Shown one piece after another: positions 1-6,640 of a stretch of DNA of 11,171 nt. The stretch covers positions 1 to 11,171 of the forward strand of contig JAUVIY010000058.1 in NCBI GenBank assembly GCA_030592625.1, read 5' to 3'. Below the pieces are notes generated by a model. The model worked only from the letters and a program-made list of their open reading frames with translations, did no database searches and was not told where the DNA came from. Source of the stretch: Spirochaeta sp. (GTDB lineage: Bacteria > Spirochaetota > Spirochaetia > DSM-2461). The translations under genes were made by a program, and so were the position numbers. Each line of letters opens with the position of its first letter. Position 1 is the first letter of the stretch.

Positions 1-258
1 AATCTTGTGAAGCATGTACTCTTCCGTAACCTTGCTCCGCCCGCGACCCGTGAAAAAACCCATGATAATAATTCGAAGCCGAGCGAAAAGAGACAGTTCG
101 GCGAACTCCCGGTCCAGGAGTATCGGTTGATTGGCGGATGCATCGTCAAGACGCATCGGTTCTTCATTCAAATCCTGAGTTTCACCAATTTTCAACAATA
201 ATGACCGCCGCTCCTCACGGGAAATTTCCCGGGCGAGGCGGTCGAAAACGGATTCCAT
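1..258 (-). CDS. Spirochaete-type protein of unknown function, N-terminal part (runs off window)
   Basis: Open frame on the minus strand from an ATG at 258 to the window edge, giving the first 86 residues without a stop. It begins MESVFDRLAREISREERRSL, a charged, probably helical start. A basic-hydrophobic stretch follows near residues 63-75 (LFARLRIIIMGFFTGRGRSK). The look is that of a small spirochaete-specific family of unknown function (possibly DUF5312), but this is from memory and no catalytic motif is visible. It lies only 18 nt downstream of the carB stop, so it is probably co-transcribed with carAB. The nearest Shine-Dalgarno-like sequence, AAAGG, is almost against the ATG, so the start is plausible rather than certain. 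No function is assigned. Confidence 0.6.
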   Translation of the reverse strand, partial: MESVFDRLAREISREERRSLLLKIGETQDLNEEPMRLDDASANQPILLDREFAELSLFARLRIIIMGFFTGRGRSKVTEEYMLHKI

Positions 259-276
259 ACCTTTAGGATAGCACCA

Positions 277-3200
277 TTATGCCGAGACGTCGAAAAATTG
301 TGTTCTTGGAAGCGGATTTACTTCAACTTTACCCATCATCAGGTAGCGGATACCGTGAACCGCAGCGGCGGCGGCACTCGTTGTTGTCGTATAGGGAATC
401 TTCTGTGAGACGGCTTCAGTTCGCATATCTTCATCCCCGATCTGACTGTACCTTCCGCTGGGAGTGTTAATCAGCAACTGGATTCTGCCGGATCGCATGT
501 GATCGACGACATTGGGGTGACCTTCATGAACTTTTAGAATAACTTCCGCGAATATCCCGTTCTCAAAGAGATAATTCGCCGTACCCCGGGTGGCGCAGAT
601 GTTAAACCCGAGATCGACGAGTTCACGCACCGTCGGCAGGATGGTTTCACGGTCCCGCTTGTTCACCGATACAAAAACCCGTCCGGCCCGGGGCAGCAGG
701 GAATTCACCGCCGCCTGAACCTTGGCGAATGCCTCGCCGAATGTGGCACCGGTTCCGATGGCCTCACCGGTAGATCTCATTTCCGGTCCAAGTACGGGGT
801 CGAGTCCGGCGAACCTGTCGAAGGAGAACACAGCCTCTTTGACGGCCCAGCCGGTCAGGCAGCGTCCCTCACCGTATCCATTTTCGTCCACGAGACCCTG
901 ATCGACCAATGACTGCCCTTCCCAGACCCTAACGGCGGCACCGAGAATATCCACACCTGAGGCCTTGCTCAGAAACGGGATGGTTCGCGAGGCCCGGGGA
1001 TTCACCTCAAGCAGGTAAAGAATATCATCCTTGACTGCGAACTGAATGTTAATGAATCCGATAATTTCGAATTCTTTTGCGATTCTCCGGGCGGCTTCCC
1101 GCATGGCATCCAGTATCCGGGGGCTTGATTTGTACGGTGGAAAAACCGCTGCCGAGTCTCCTGAATGAATGCCGGCGGCTTCGATATGCTGAAGGATTCC
1201 GCCGACATAGAGGTTTTCTCCGTCGGCAATGGCATCCAGGTCGTATTCGAACGCGTCTTCAAGGAACTGATCCACCAGAACCGGCCGTTCAGGAGACACC
1301 GGGATACCCCGAGTCAGGAACGTTTCCAGTTCCTCCTCGTTATAGGCAATCATCATGCTTCGCCCGCCCAGAACGAACGAGTGCCTGAGCAAAACAGGAA
1401 ACCCGATCTGTCGGGCCAGAAGAACCACGTCCTCCCGGGTGGTTGCACTGCGATTCTCCGGCTGCCTCAGACCAATCCTGGATATCGCCTCGGTAAAGAG
1501 CTGACGGTCTTCGCTGCGGTGGATCTGTTCGACATTTGTGCCGACAATTTCAGCTCCTGAGGCCTCAAGTTCCTCGGCCATATTCAAGGGTGTCTGACCA
1601 CCCAGTTGAACAACCACCCTGCGAGAATCTTCCTTCATCAGGACGTCCTTGACGTGCTCCAGGGTAAGGGGCTCCAGATAAAGCCGGCTGGATGTGTTGT
1701 AATCGGTGGACACCGTTTCGGGATTGCTGTTCACCATGATGGTTTCCCGTCCGAGTTTTCTCCAGGCCATGGAGGCCAGAGTACAGCCGGTGTCGAATTC
1801 CAGGCCCTGACCGATCCTGTTGGGTCCCGAAGCAATAATGATAACACTTTCAGGACCAAGGGGTTCCCCTTCGTCCACTTCTCCCCAGGTTGAATAGAAG
1901 TAGGGAGTTGTCGCTTCGAACTCACCGGCACAGGTATCGACGATATGGTAGCAAGGCTTCAGTTTTTCTTTAACCCGAAGGTTTCGGAGGTCATCCCCGT
2001 CAATTCCGGCAACGGCTGCAATTCTCTTATCCGACAGTCCTGCCCTTTTCGCCTCGATATATAAAGAGACTTCAGGAATTCCGGCGGCATCGGCAATCCG
2101 GGATTCAATATCTACCTGATAAGCCATCTGATGAAGGAACCAGGGATCAAAACCTGTCTTTTCCGCAATACCGGCCAGAGCCCCCCGTCCCTCCCGCTTC
2201 AGAACCGTAAAAGCCGTCAGGAGGCGCCTCGGATGGGCGCTGACAAGAATACGTTCCTCATCGGTGGATGAAAAATTCATCTCTTCAAATCCATCGAATC
2301 CAGACTCGCAGGCCCGTATCGCCTTGTTCATCGCTTCAAGGGCGGTCCGTCCCAATGCCAGAGATTCTCCGACGGATTTCATCTGAGTCCCCAAAATACC
2401 GTAAGCTGAGGGAAATTTTTCGGTTTCGAACCGCGGCACCTTAACGGCGCAGTAATCCAGTACCGGCTCGAAAGCCAGCGCCGTCATACCGGTAATTTCA
2501 TTCACCACTTCATCCAGAGTGTAGCCGACAGCCAATTTAGCCGAGCCCCTGGCAATGGGGAATCCGGTCGCTTTGGAGGCCAGAGCCGAAGACCGTGAAA
2601 CCCGGGGATTCATTTCGATAACCACCATGCGGCCGGTACCCGGCTGGACGGCAAATTGAACATTGGATCCACCACAGTCAACACCAATCGCCCTCAGGAT
2701 ATCGATGGCGGCGGTTCTCATCCTCTGATAATCCCGGTCGGAGAGGGTCTGGGCCGGTGCGATAGTGATGCTGTCCCCGGTATGGGTTCCCATGGGATCG
2801 ATGTTCTCGATGGAGCAGACGATGACGGCGTTATCGGCCCGATCCCTCATCACCTCGAGTTCAAACTCCTTCCAGCCGATGAGGGATTCCTCAATCAATG
2901 CCTCGCCTGAGGGACTTGCACGGAGAGCCTTGTCCACCAGAGAATCGAATTCGTTCTCCTCGAAGGCGGTGGAGCCGCCCATACCACCAAGGGTGAAGCT
3001 GGGCCGGATGATGATTGGAAAACCTGTTTCCTTCGCCATCACCCTGGCGGCCGCGATACTGCGGCAGGAGGCGGATCTGGGCGATTCGAGACCCAGTGAC
3101 TCAATAACCTTCTTGAATGCCGAACGGTCTTCCGCTTTCTTTATGGATTCGCTCGAGGCGCCGATTACCTCGACGCCGTATTTTTCCAGAATCCCCAGCT

Positions 3201-3510
3201 CCCGGAGCTCCAGGGTGAGATTCAATGCTGTCTGCCCTCCCATCGTGGAGAGCAGTGCATCGGGCTTCTCTTTCCGTATAATAGCTTCAATGTATTCGGG
3301 TTTCAGCGGCTCGACGTAAATGCTGTCGGCGATCCCCGGAGTCGTCATCACCGTAGCGGGATTCGGATTCACCAGAACCACCCGATACCCTTCCTCCTCC
3401 AGTGCCCTGACGGCTTGAGTTCCCGAATAGTCGAACTCGCAGGCCTGTCCGATGACAATAGGACCGGAACCGATAATCATGATGGTTTTAAGATCTGTTC
3501 TCGCCGGCAT
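277..3510 (-). CDS. carB: Carbamoyl-phosphate synthase large subunit
   Basis: Makes carbamoyl phosphate from bicarbonate, ATP and ammonia supplied by CarA, feeding pyrimidine and arginine synthesis. The 1077-residue length is normal for the family. The N-terminus [21 protein letters not shown] matches the family start, and [26 protein letters not shown] and GGQTALN follow. The two homologous ATP-grasp halves are both present, the second opening near residue 560 with [13 protein letters not shown]. The C-terminal allosteric (MGS-like) domain covers about the last 140 residues. Thr974, Thr977, Lys993 and Asn1015 correspond to nucleotide-phosphate ligands known from E. coli CarB, while position 1017 is Pro where E. 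coli has Thr. It starts 3 nt after the carA stop and has AAGGGG as ribosome binding site inside the carA end, so translation is probably coupled. Confidence 0.98.
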   Translation of the reverse strand: MPARTDLKTIMIIGSGPIVIGQACEFDYSGTQAVRALEEEGYRVVLVNPNPATVMTTPGIADSIYVEPLKPEYIEAIIRKEKPDALLSTMGGQTALNLTLELRELGILEKYGVEVIGASSESIKKAEDRSAFKKVIESLGLESPRSASCRSIAAARVMAKETGFPIIIRPSFTLGGMGGSTAFEENEFDSLVDKALRASPSGEALIEESLIGWKEFELEVMRDRADNAVIVCSIENIDPMGTHTGDSITIAPAQTLSDRDYQRMRTAAIDILRAIGVDCGGSNVQFAVQPGTGRMVVIEMNPRVSRSSALASKATGFPIARGSAKLAVGYTLDEVVNEITGMTALAFEPVLDYCAVKVPRFETEKFPSAYGILGTQMKSVGESLALGRTALEAMNKAIRACESGFDGFEEMNFSSTDEERILVSAHPRRLLTAFTVLKREGRGALAGIAEKTGFDPWFLHQMAYQVDIESRIADAAGIPEVSLYIEAKRAGLSDKRIAAVAGIDGDDLRNLRVKEKLKPCYHIVDTCAGEFEATTPYFYSTWGEVDEGEPLGPESVIIIASGPNRIGQGLEFDTGCTLASMAWRKLGRETIMVNSNPETVSTDYNTSSRLYLEPLTLEHVKDVLMKEDSRRVVVQLGGQTPLNMAEELEASGAEIVGTNVEQIHRSEDRQLFTEAISRIGLRQPENRSATTREDVVLLARQIGFPVLLRHSFVLGGRSMMIAYNEEELETFLTRGIPVSPERPVLVDQFLEDAFEYDLDAIADGENLYVGGILQHIEAAGIHSGDSAAVFPPYKSSPRILDAMREAARRIAKEFEIIGFINIQFAVKDDILYLLEVNPRASRTIPFLSKASGVDILGAAVRVWEGQSLVDQGLVDENGYGEGRCLTGWAVKEAVFSFDRFAGLDPVLGPEMRSTGEAIGTGATFGEAFAKVQAAVNSLLPRAGRVFVSVNKRDRETILPTVRELVDLGFNICATRGTANYLFENGIFAEVILKVHEGHPNVVDHMRSGRIQLLINTPSGRYSQIGDEDMRTEAVSQKIPYTTTTSAAAAAVHGIRYLMMGKVEVNPLPRTQFFDVSA

Positions 3511-3513
3511 GCA

Positions 3514-4668
3514 TTACCCCTTGAGAGTGTCGAGAAATGTATCGAATACCCAGGCCGAATCAACCGGTCCGGGGGCCGCTTCAGGGTGATGCTGGACACA
3601 GATGAACTTCAGTTCCTTATTTTCCAGACCCTCGACACTTCCGTCGTTGGCGTTGCGGAATCTCACTTCGAAACCTTCAGGCAGGCTTTTCTCATCCACC
3701 GCGAATCCGTGATTCTGACTGGTAACGAATACCCGGCCTGTTTTCTCATCCCGTACCGGATGATTCACGCCGTGATGTCCGAAGCTCATCTTGTAGGTGG
3801 AAGCGCCTGCGGCCCGGGCCAGAATCTGGTGTCCCAGACAGATACCCCAGAGCGGCAGCTTTCCCATGAGCTGTTCTGCGACGTCGGTGGGACCCTCCAG
3901 AGGTTCGGGGTCTCCCGGACCGTTGGACAGCAGCAAAGCATCCGGGTTCAGCTTAAGTACATCGGAAACACCCGAATCTGAGGGAAGTACCGAAACCCGA
4001 CATCCCCGTTCCATAAGCTCCCTGATAATATTCATCTTCACTCCGCAGTCCAGCAGCGCAACATGCGGAACGCCTTTTTCATTAAAAGTTACGAGTGTTT
4101 CCGTTCCCACCTCACCGGTGAGGTTCAGCCCGGTCATCGAGGGCATTTTTCCAGCGAAGGCCGTCGCCTCATTCATCCCGGCATCATCAAGGACACCGTC
4201 GTTTACCGGTCTTACGATAATTCCGTTTTTACTTCCCTCAGTGCGCAGCTTGAGTGTAAGACCACGTGTATCGATATCGCTTATTCCACAGATACCATTC
4301 TCCTTGAGAAAGTCATCCAGACATTTCCGACCCTCAGGCACAGGTCCGTCATATAACGAACGGACAATCAGTCCACCAGGCATGATTCCTCTGACTCCCT
4401 TTCTGCTCTGCTCCGGTCCGATTTCCGACCATTCGTCATCATCCCCATAGTTACCGATATGAGGAGAAGTGAATAAAACCATCTGTCCTGTGTACGACGG
4501 ATCGGTGAGTATCTCGTGATAGCCCGTCATTCCGGTATTGAAGATAACCTCTCCGCTGAAAGAAGCTTCTTCGTTTTCGAGAGCATCAGTGGTGGGAGGT
4601 GATGCACCGAACCACCTTCCGGACCAGACGCTGCCGTCGTCGAGTATCAGGTAAGCGATGGAATTCAT
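3514..4668 (-). CDS. carA: Carbamoyl-phosphate synthase small (glutaminase) subunit
   Basis: Hydrolyses glutamine and channels ammonia to CarB. It has 384 residues, normal for the family. The N-terminal CPSase small-subunit domain (about 1-150) contains FNTGMTGYHEILTDPSY. The C-terminal class I glutamine amidotransferase domain (about 200-384) has the nucleophile Cys277 in GICLGHQ, the oxyanion-region motif LLLSNGPGDP, and the catalytic pair His361/Glu363 in QHHPEA. It is the first gene of a carA-carB operon. No Shine-Dalgarno is visible before the ATG (upstream CTATCCGC), so the leader may be very short or initiation weak. The upstream region carries two ARG-box-like sites. Confidence 0.98.
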   Translation of the reverse strand: MNSIAYLILDDGSVWSGRWFGASPPTTDALENEEASFSGEVIFNTGMTGYHEILTDPSYTGQMVLFTSPHIGNYGDDDEWSEIGPEQSRKGVRGIMPGGLIVRSLYDGPVPEGRKCLDDFLKENGICGISDIDTRGLTLKLRTEGSKNGIIVRPVNDGVLDDAGMNEATAFAGKMPSMTGLNLTGEVGTETLVTFNEKGVPHVALLDCGVKMNIIRELMERGCRVSVLPSDSGVSDVLKLNPDALLLSNGPGDPEPLEGPTDVAEQLMGKLPLWGICLGHQILARAAGASTYKMSFGHHGVNHPVRDEKTGRVFVTSQNHGFAVDEKSLPEGFEVRFRNANDGSVEGLENKELKFICVQHHPEAAPGPVDSAWVFDTFLDTLKG

Positions 4669-4676
4669 GCGGATAG

Positions 4677-4715
4677 AATGTATAAATATACAGTTTTAGT
4701 CAATATTTATGCAGA
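4677..4715 (-). promoter_or_regulatory. carA operator/promoter region with two ARG-box-like sites
   Basis: Two 18-mers, 4677-4694 (AATGTATAAATATACAGT) and 4698-4715 (AGTCAATATTTATGCAGA), each agree with the ArgR consensus WNTGAATWWWWATTCANW at 16 of 18 positions. They are separated by exactly 3 bp, the spacing of classical paired ARG boxes. The first contains a perfect dyad, TGTATA-AA-TATACA (4679-4692). A -35-like TTGACT (minus strand, 4703-4698) lies inside the second box, so a bound repressor would block RNA polymerase. The -10 is unclear (TATATT or CATTCT). A second dyad, CAATATT-N7-AATATTG, spans 4701-4721. The sequence is AT-rich, which raises the chance of accidental matches. Confidence 0.5.
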
Positions 4716-4765
4716 ATATTGTTGGTCAAATAAGCTTTGGTGACCTCTGGCGAGATCTGGTTTAT

Positions 4766-5281
4766 TCATTTTTCGGGATTCGGGTTCAGTTTCCCGAACC
4801 GTACAGCTGAAAATGACCGAAGCTGAGGATTGATTTCCCAGACAATCGAATCTTCCGTTTCCATGTATAAGGTAAAACCGGAGGATTGATGCAGCTTGAT
4901 GGAACCCCTGTTGTTTCGCATGCTGCGGCTTAAGAGTTGCTGAAAACCTTTTAGCCTGCAATCCTCAATCATATCGGCCATGAGTTGTCCCCCAAGACCT
5001 TGTTTCTGCATTGAGGGAAGAATTGCAATGTCCAGAGTATGCGCTTTATGTGGATCAGGATTTTCCCGGGGCCATCCTGTATAACGATAAAATCCAATAA
5101 TCCGGTTATCTTCGAATAGATATTTAACGGTATCGGTCTTCAAGTTGTGACTCCGGATCATTTCCCCGACTTTCTCATTGTCCGTTTTTTCGCCCCATTC
5201 CGATCCCGGCGGCCATTCGGCATTAAGAAGCTCAATGATGTCAGAATAATCCGGCAGTCCTTTTATCTCTTTTAATTCCAT
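4766..5281 (-). CDS. GNAT-family N-acetyltransferase, substrate unknown
   Basis: A 171-residue single-domain protein. Motif A of the GNAT fold, which binds acetyl-CoA pyrophosphate, is seen at about residues 83-107: LDIAILPSMQKQGLGGQLM, with the Q-x-x-G-x-G loop at Gln92-Gly97. Motif B-like residues follow at about 119-136 (RSMRNNRGSIKLHQSSGF), ending in the usual G-F. The N-terminus (VKYLFEDNRIIGFYRY, about 52-67) fits strands 2-3 of the fold. The acceptor substrate cannot be told. It stands alone, with about 97 nt to carA downstream and a gene-free region upstream, and looks somewhat more AT-rich than its neighbours. There is no clear Shine-Dalgarno before the ATG (AATAATCAGAC precedes it). 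The start is supported by the match of the N-terminus to the fold. Confidence 0.85.
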   Translation of the reverse strand: MELKEIKGLPDYSDIIELLNAEWPPGSEWGEKTDNEKVGEMIRSHNLKTDTVKYLFEDNRIIGFYRYTGWPRENPDPHKAHTLDIAILPSMQKQGLGGQLMADMIEDCRLKGFQQLLSRSMRNNRGSIKLHQSSGFTLYMETEDSIVWEINPQLRSFSAVRFGKLNPNPEK

Positions 5282-5351
5282 GTCTGATTATTGCATATCA
5301 GGGTAAAAAAGAAATCTGCAATATCTCTATCACCCGGCGCTTTCTGCGGGG

Positions 5352-5434
5352 ATTGATTCATCCCCATAGGTAGAAATTAATTACGTTTCCAGAAATCTCA
5401 TTCATGTGATTTAGTTGATTTGGGATGAATCAAT
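5352..5434. repeat. 13-bp inverted repeat pair
   Basis: ATTGATTCATCCC at 5352-5364 and its exact reverse complement GGGATGAATCAAT at 5422-5434 enclose 57 nt of AT-rich sequence. The left arm also forms a local hairpin, GGGGAT-TGATTC-ATCCCC, at 5348-5365. The arms mark the junction between AT-rich sequence and the GC-rich palindromic block that follows. They could be the ends of a small element or one long stem-loop. No flanking target duplication was recognised. Confidence 0.6.
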
Positions 5435-5580
5435 GCCTCTGAGCGCCGAACGCATGTGAGGAAGAGGCGCCATGGACGGCGCCATCAGCGAAGAGGCCGG
5501 GCCGGAGTCCGACGACAGGATGTTGTCGGATGGAGGGCGATTCACCCGGATGGAGAATCTGATTCCCCCGGGGGAATCGA

Positions 5581-5616
5581 CTTTTTCAGCGCCAACCTCG
5601 TGTTGGCTTGAAAAAG
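5581..5616. repeat. Long two-part hairpin
   Basis: CTTTTTCA (5581-5588) pairs with TGAAAAAG (5609-5616). After a small internal loop, GCCAAC (5591-5596) pairs with GTTGGC (5602-5607) around a 5-nt loop. All 14 pairs are Watson-Crick, so the structure can form on either strand. It is not followed by a T-run on either strand, so it does not look like a simple terminator. Confidence 0.7.
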
Positions 5617-5618
5617 CC

Positions 5619-5698
5619 GCCTCCGAGTCCTGCAGTCGACATAGCGGTGCTTTGTCCTGCACTCGTTCAAGGAGGCAACAAACAAATTTGCTGCCTCC
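5619..5698. repeat. Two mutually exclusive hairpins sharing one arm
   Basis: GCCTCC (5619-5624) can pair with GGAGGC (5671-5676). Inside it nest GAGT/ACTC, GCAG/CTGC, GACA/TGTC and AGC/GCT, so 5619-5676 folds into one long stem. The same GGAGGC can instead pair with GCCTCC (5693-5698) in a stem at 5671-5698 that also contains CAAA/TTTG. This second stem has an A-C mismatch on the plus strand that becomes a G-U pair on the minus strand. The three-arm arrangement resembles an attenuator-like switch, but no function is shown. Confidence 0.5.
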
Positions 5699-5783
5699 CC
5701 TCTCTCCGTTTGGCCATCCTGTCGACTCTTCCTCGTTATCGCTCGGCGGACTCTGCGGGGTTCGATTCCCCCAGATGGATATT

Positions 5784-5822
5784 AAAAAGAAAAGCCGACC
5801 CGGAGGGCCGACTTTTCTTTTT
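5784..5822 (-). terminator. Rho-independent terminator of the tRNA operon, abutting the tRNA-Glu 3' end
   Basis: AAAAAGAAAAG (5784-5794) and CTTTTCTTTTT (5812-5822) are exact reverse complements. On the minus-strand RNA seven more pairs continue inward with two G-U wobbles, leaving a 3-nt loop, for an 18-bp stem ending in a U-rich arm. On the plus strand the two wobbles become A-C mismatches, so the structure fits minus-strand transcription best, although the plus strand also ends in a T-rich arm. The upstream arm starts at the tRNA-Glu discriminator base, so the precursor has almost no free 3' trailer before the hairpin. Confidence 0.8.
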
Positions 5823-5893
5823 AGTCCCTAGGGGAATCGAACCCCTATTTGAAGAATGAGAATCTCCTGTCCTGACCGTTAGACGAAGGGACC
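5822..5893 (-). tRNA. tRNA-Glu (anticodon CTC)
   Basis: A cloverleaf can be drawn on the minus strand. The acceptor arm is GGTCCCT with AGGGACT. The D-stem is GTCT/GGAC, the anticodon stem is GGAGA/TCTTC with loop TTCTCAT (anticodon CTC, reads GAG), the variable loop has 4 nt and the T-arm is AGGGG-TTCGATT-CCCCT. The discriminator is A and CCA is not encoded. The T-arm register forces the first acceptor pair to be G1-U72, a wobble instead of the usual G-C. It is 16 nt from tRNA-Gln and belongs to the same transcript. Confidence 0.93.
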
Positions 5894-5909
5894 GACTTCT
5901 CTTGCTGTA

Positions 5910-5981
5910 CTTCCCGGGGAGGATTTGAACCCCCAAAGGCAGAACCAGAATCTGCAGTGTTACCAATTACACTACCGGGAA
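5910..5981 (-). tRNA. tRNA-Gln (anticodon CTG)
   Basis: Minus-strand cloverleaf. The acceptor arm TTCCCGG/CCGGGAA has seven pairs. The D-stem is GTGT/ACAC, the anticodon stem is GCAGA/TCTGC with loop TTCTGGT (anticodon CTG, reads CAG), and the T-arm is GGGGG-TTCAAAT-CCTCC. The discriminator is G, as expected for Gln, and CCA is not encoded. It is the first gene of a two-tRNA operon. Both tRNAs carry C34 anticodons, so the isoacceptors reading CAA and GAA (UUG and UUC anticodons) must lie elsewhere. Confidence 0.95.
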
Positions 5982-6001
5982 TTGTGTATTCCGAGACGTA
6001 A

Positions 6002-6029
6002 TTTATCTCAAGGCATGAAGACGAGTCAA
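6002..6029 (-). promoter_or_regulatory. Probable sigma-70 promoter of the tRNA-Gln/tRNA-Glu operon
   Basis: On the minus strand TTGACT (6029-6024, 5 of 6 to TTGACA) is followed after 16 nt by GATAAA (6007-6002, 4 of 6 to TATAAT). Transcription would begin about 14 nt before the tRNA-Gln 5' end. It lies immediately after the apt stop codon, so the tRNAs could also receive read-through from apt. Confidence 0.5.
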
Positions 6030-6033
6030 GCGT

Positions 6034-6573
6034 CTACATCTCCTCGCCTTCATAATTTATCAGAGTCGTCACCTCGATGCCCGGCAGCTTGTCCTGGAAG
6101 TTCAGAAAGGACAGTCCGATAACCCCGAATACGTTTTTCACCGTGGCACCTCCTTTCTCCAATATGGAACGGGCGGCGCTGAGGGTTCCACCGGTGGCGA
6201 TCAGATCGTCGATGAGCAGGACGTCCTTACCGGCGGGGACGTCGGTTTTGTGGATTTCAACCGCCGCTTCCCCGTACTCCAGCCGATAGTCCTGTCTCCA
6301 GGTTTCGCCCGGCAGTTTGCCGGCCTTGCGCACAAGAATGAGAGGTATGCCCAGCCTGTCGGCCAGAGGGGCGGCAAAAATGAAGCCCCGGGATTCGATT
6401 CCGGCTACAGCGGCGACTTCTGTGTCTTTATATATCTCCACCATGCGATCGACGCAGAAATGAAACGCCTCGGGATTGGTGAGAATACTGGTGATATCGA
6501 AGAAGAGGATTCCTTCTTTCGGGTAATTGGGAACCTTGCGGATGGCTTTATCCAGATCGTAGGTTAGGCTCAT
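6034..6573 (-). CDS. apt: Adenine phosphoribosyltransferase
   Basis: Converts adenine and PRPP to AMP and pyrophosphate in purine salvage. It has 179 residues, typical for bacterial APRT. The N-terminus contains VPNYPKEGILFFDIT, followed by GIESRGFIF (about 58-66), the RKAGKLPG adenine-site loop (82-89) and the PRPP-binding motif VLLIDDLIATGGT (118-130). Its ribosome binding site AGGAGGAG lies 2-9 nt before the ATG. It has its own promoter and lies 67 nt after tsaD, with the tRNA operon just downstream. I recall apt near the same flagellar/sigma/tsaD neighbourhood in Borrelia, which supports a spirochaete origin. Confidence 0.97.
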   Translation of the reverse strand: MSLTYDLDKAIRKVPNYPKEGILFFDITSILTNPEAFHFCVDRMVEIYKDTEVAAVAGIESRGFIFAAPLADRLGIPLILVRKAGKLPGETWRQDYRLEYGEAAVEIHKTDVPAGKDVLLIDDLIATGGTLSAARSILEKGGATVKNVFGVIGLSFLNFQDKLPGIEVTTLINYEGEEM

Positions 6574-6596
6574 AATCTCCTCCTCAGGAGAAACAC

Positions 6597-6624
6597 ACTA
6601 TAATGTCGACAGTAAATGGGTCAA
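6597..6624 (-). promoter_or_regulatory. sigma-70 promoter of apt
   Basis: On the minus strand TTGACC (6624-6619, 5 of 6) and TATAGT (6602-6597, 5 of 6) are separated by 16 nt. The start of transcription would be near 6590, giving a leader of about 16 nt that contains the AGGAGGAG ribosome binding site. It starts just beyond the tsaD stop, so apt is probably expressed independently of the sigma-tsaD unit. Confidence 0.65.
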
Positions 6625-6640
6625 TATTCAATCTCGAACT

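Larger units (their letters stand above)
5342..5783. other. Gene-free, palindrome-rich region (possible intergenic repeat element or structured RNA)
   Basis: No convincing gene lies between the GNAT start (5281) and the tRNA terminator (5784). Dense inverted repeats are seen instead. These include GGCGCC at 5466-5471 and 5478-5483, an 8-bp stem at 5508-5515/5523-5530, and a perfect 18-bp palindrome at 5561-5578. A two-part hairpin lies at 5581-5616 and mutually exclusive hairpins at 5619-5676 and 5671-5698. A T-arm-like GGGGTTCGATTCCCC lies at 5757-5771. GGGGGAATCGA (5570-5580 region) could pair with TCGATTCCCCC (5762-5772) and close about 200 nt. The core from about 5440 is clearly GC-richer than 5282-5430. 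Frames open in several phases, but the longest runs into the terminator and tRNA-Glu. I do not recognise it as tmRNA, RNase P RNA, 6S or SRP RNA. Confidence 0.5.

Noticed and set aside
2765..3319. A 184-codon plus-strand open frame inside carB.
   Set aside because: It is antisense to a full-length, clearly conserved carB and has no recognisable protein features.
3797..4450. A 217-codon plus-strand open frame inside carA.
   Set aside because: It is antisense to carA, with Ser/Pro-rich low-information sequence typical of a shadow frame.
5411..5662. An 83-codon minus-strand open frame in the palindromic block.
   Set aside because: It covers the same hairpins as the opposite-strand frame, has no recognisable motif and no convincing start signal.
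5711..5779. A plus-strand tRNA ending at the T-arm-like sequence.
   Set aside because: Only 5 of 7 acceptor pairs form, the D and anticodon arms cannot be drawn and the middle is about five bases short. At most it is a decayed remnant.
5420..5783. The block as tmRNA or RNase P RNA, suggested by its length and T-arm-like end.
   Set aside because: The conserved tmRNA 5' end and a tag frame, and the RNase P core (GAGGAAAGTCCGGGC-type) were looked for and not found on either strand. The acceptor pairing for a tRNA-like end is incomplete.
5472..5831. A 119-codon plus-strand open frame starting at ATG 5472, with a purine-rich site upstream.
   Set aside because: It runs through the T-arm-like sequence, the whole terminator and into the tRNA-Glu 3' end. 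It has no recognisable domain and coincides with hairpins on both strands, so it is probably an accident of GC-rich sequence.
5784..5981. The tRNA pair as an integration site of a mobile element.
   Set aside because: No integrase, direct repeat of a tRNA 3' end or foreign gene is seen. The only duplicated T-arm is inverted, which does not fit an att duplication.
6014..6032. The AGACG-N7-CGTCT dyad at the apt stop codon as an apt terminator.
   Set aside because: The stem is only 5 bp, no T-run follows, and it overlaps the -35 of the tRNA promoter.
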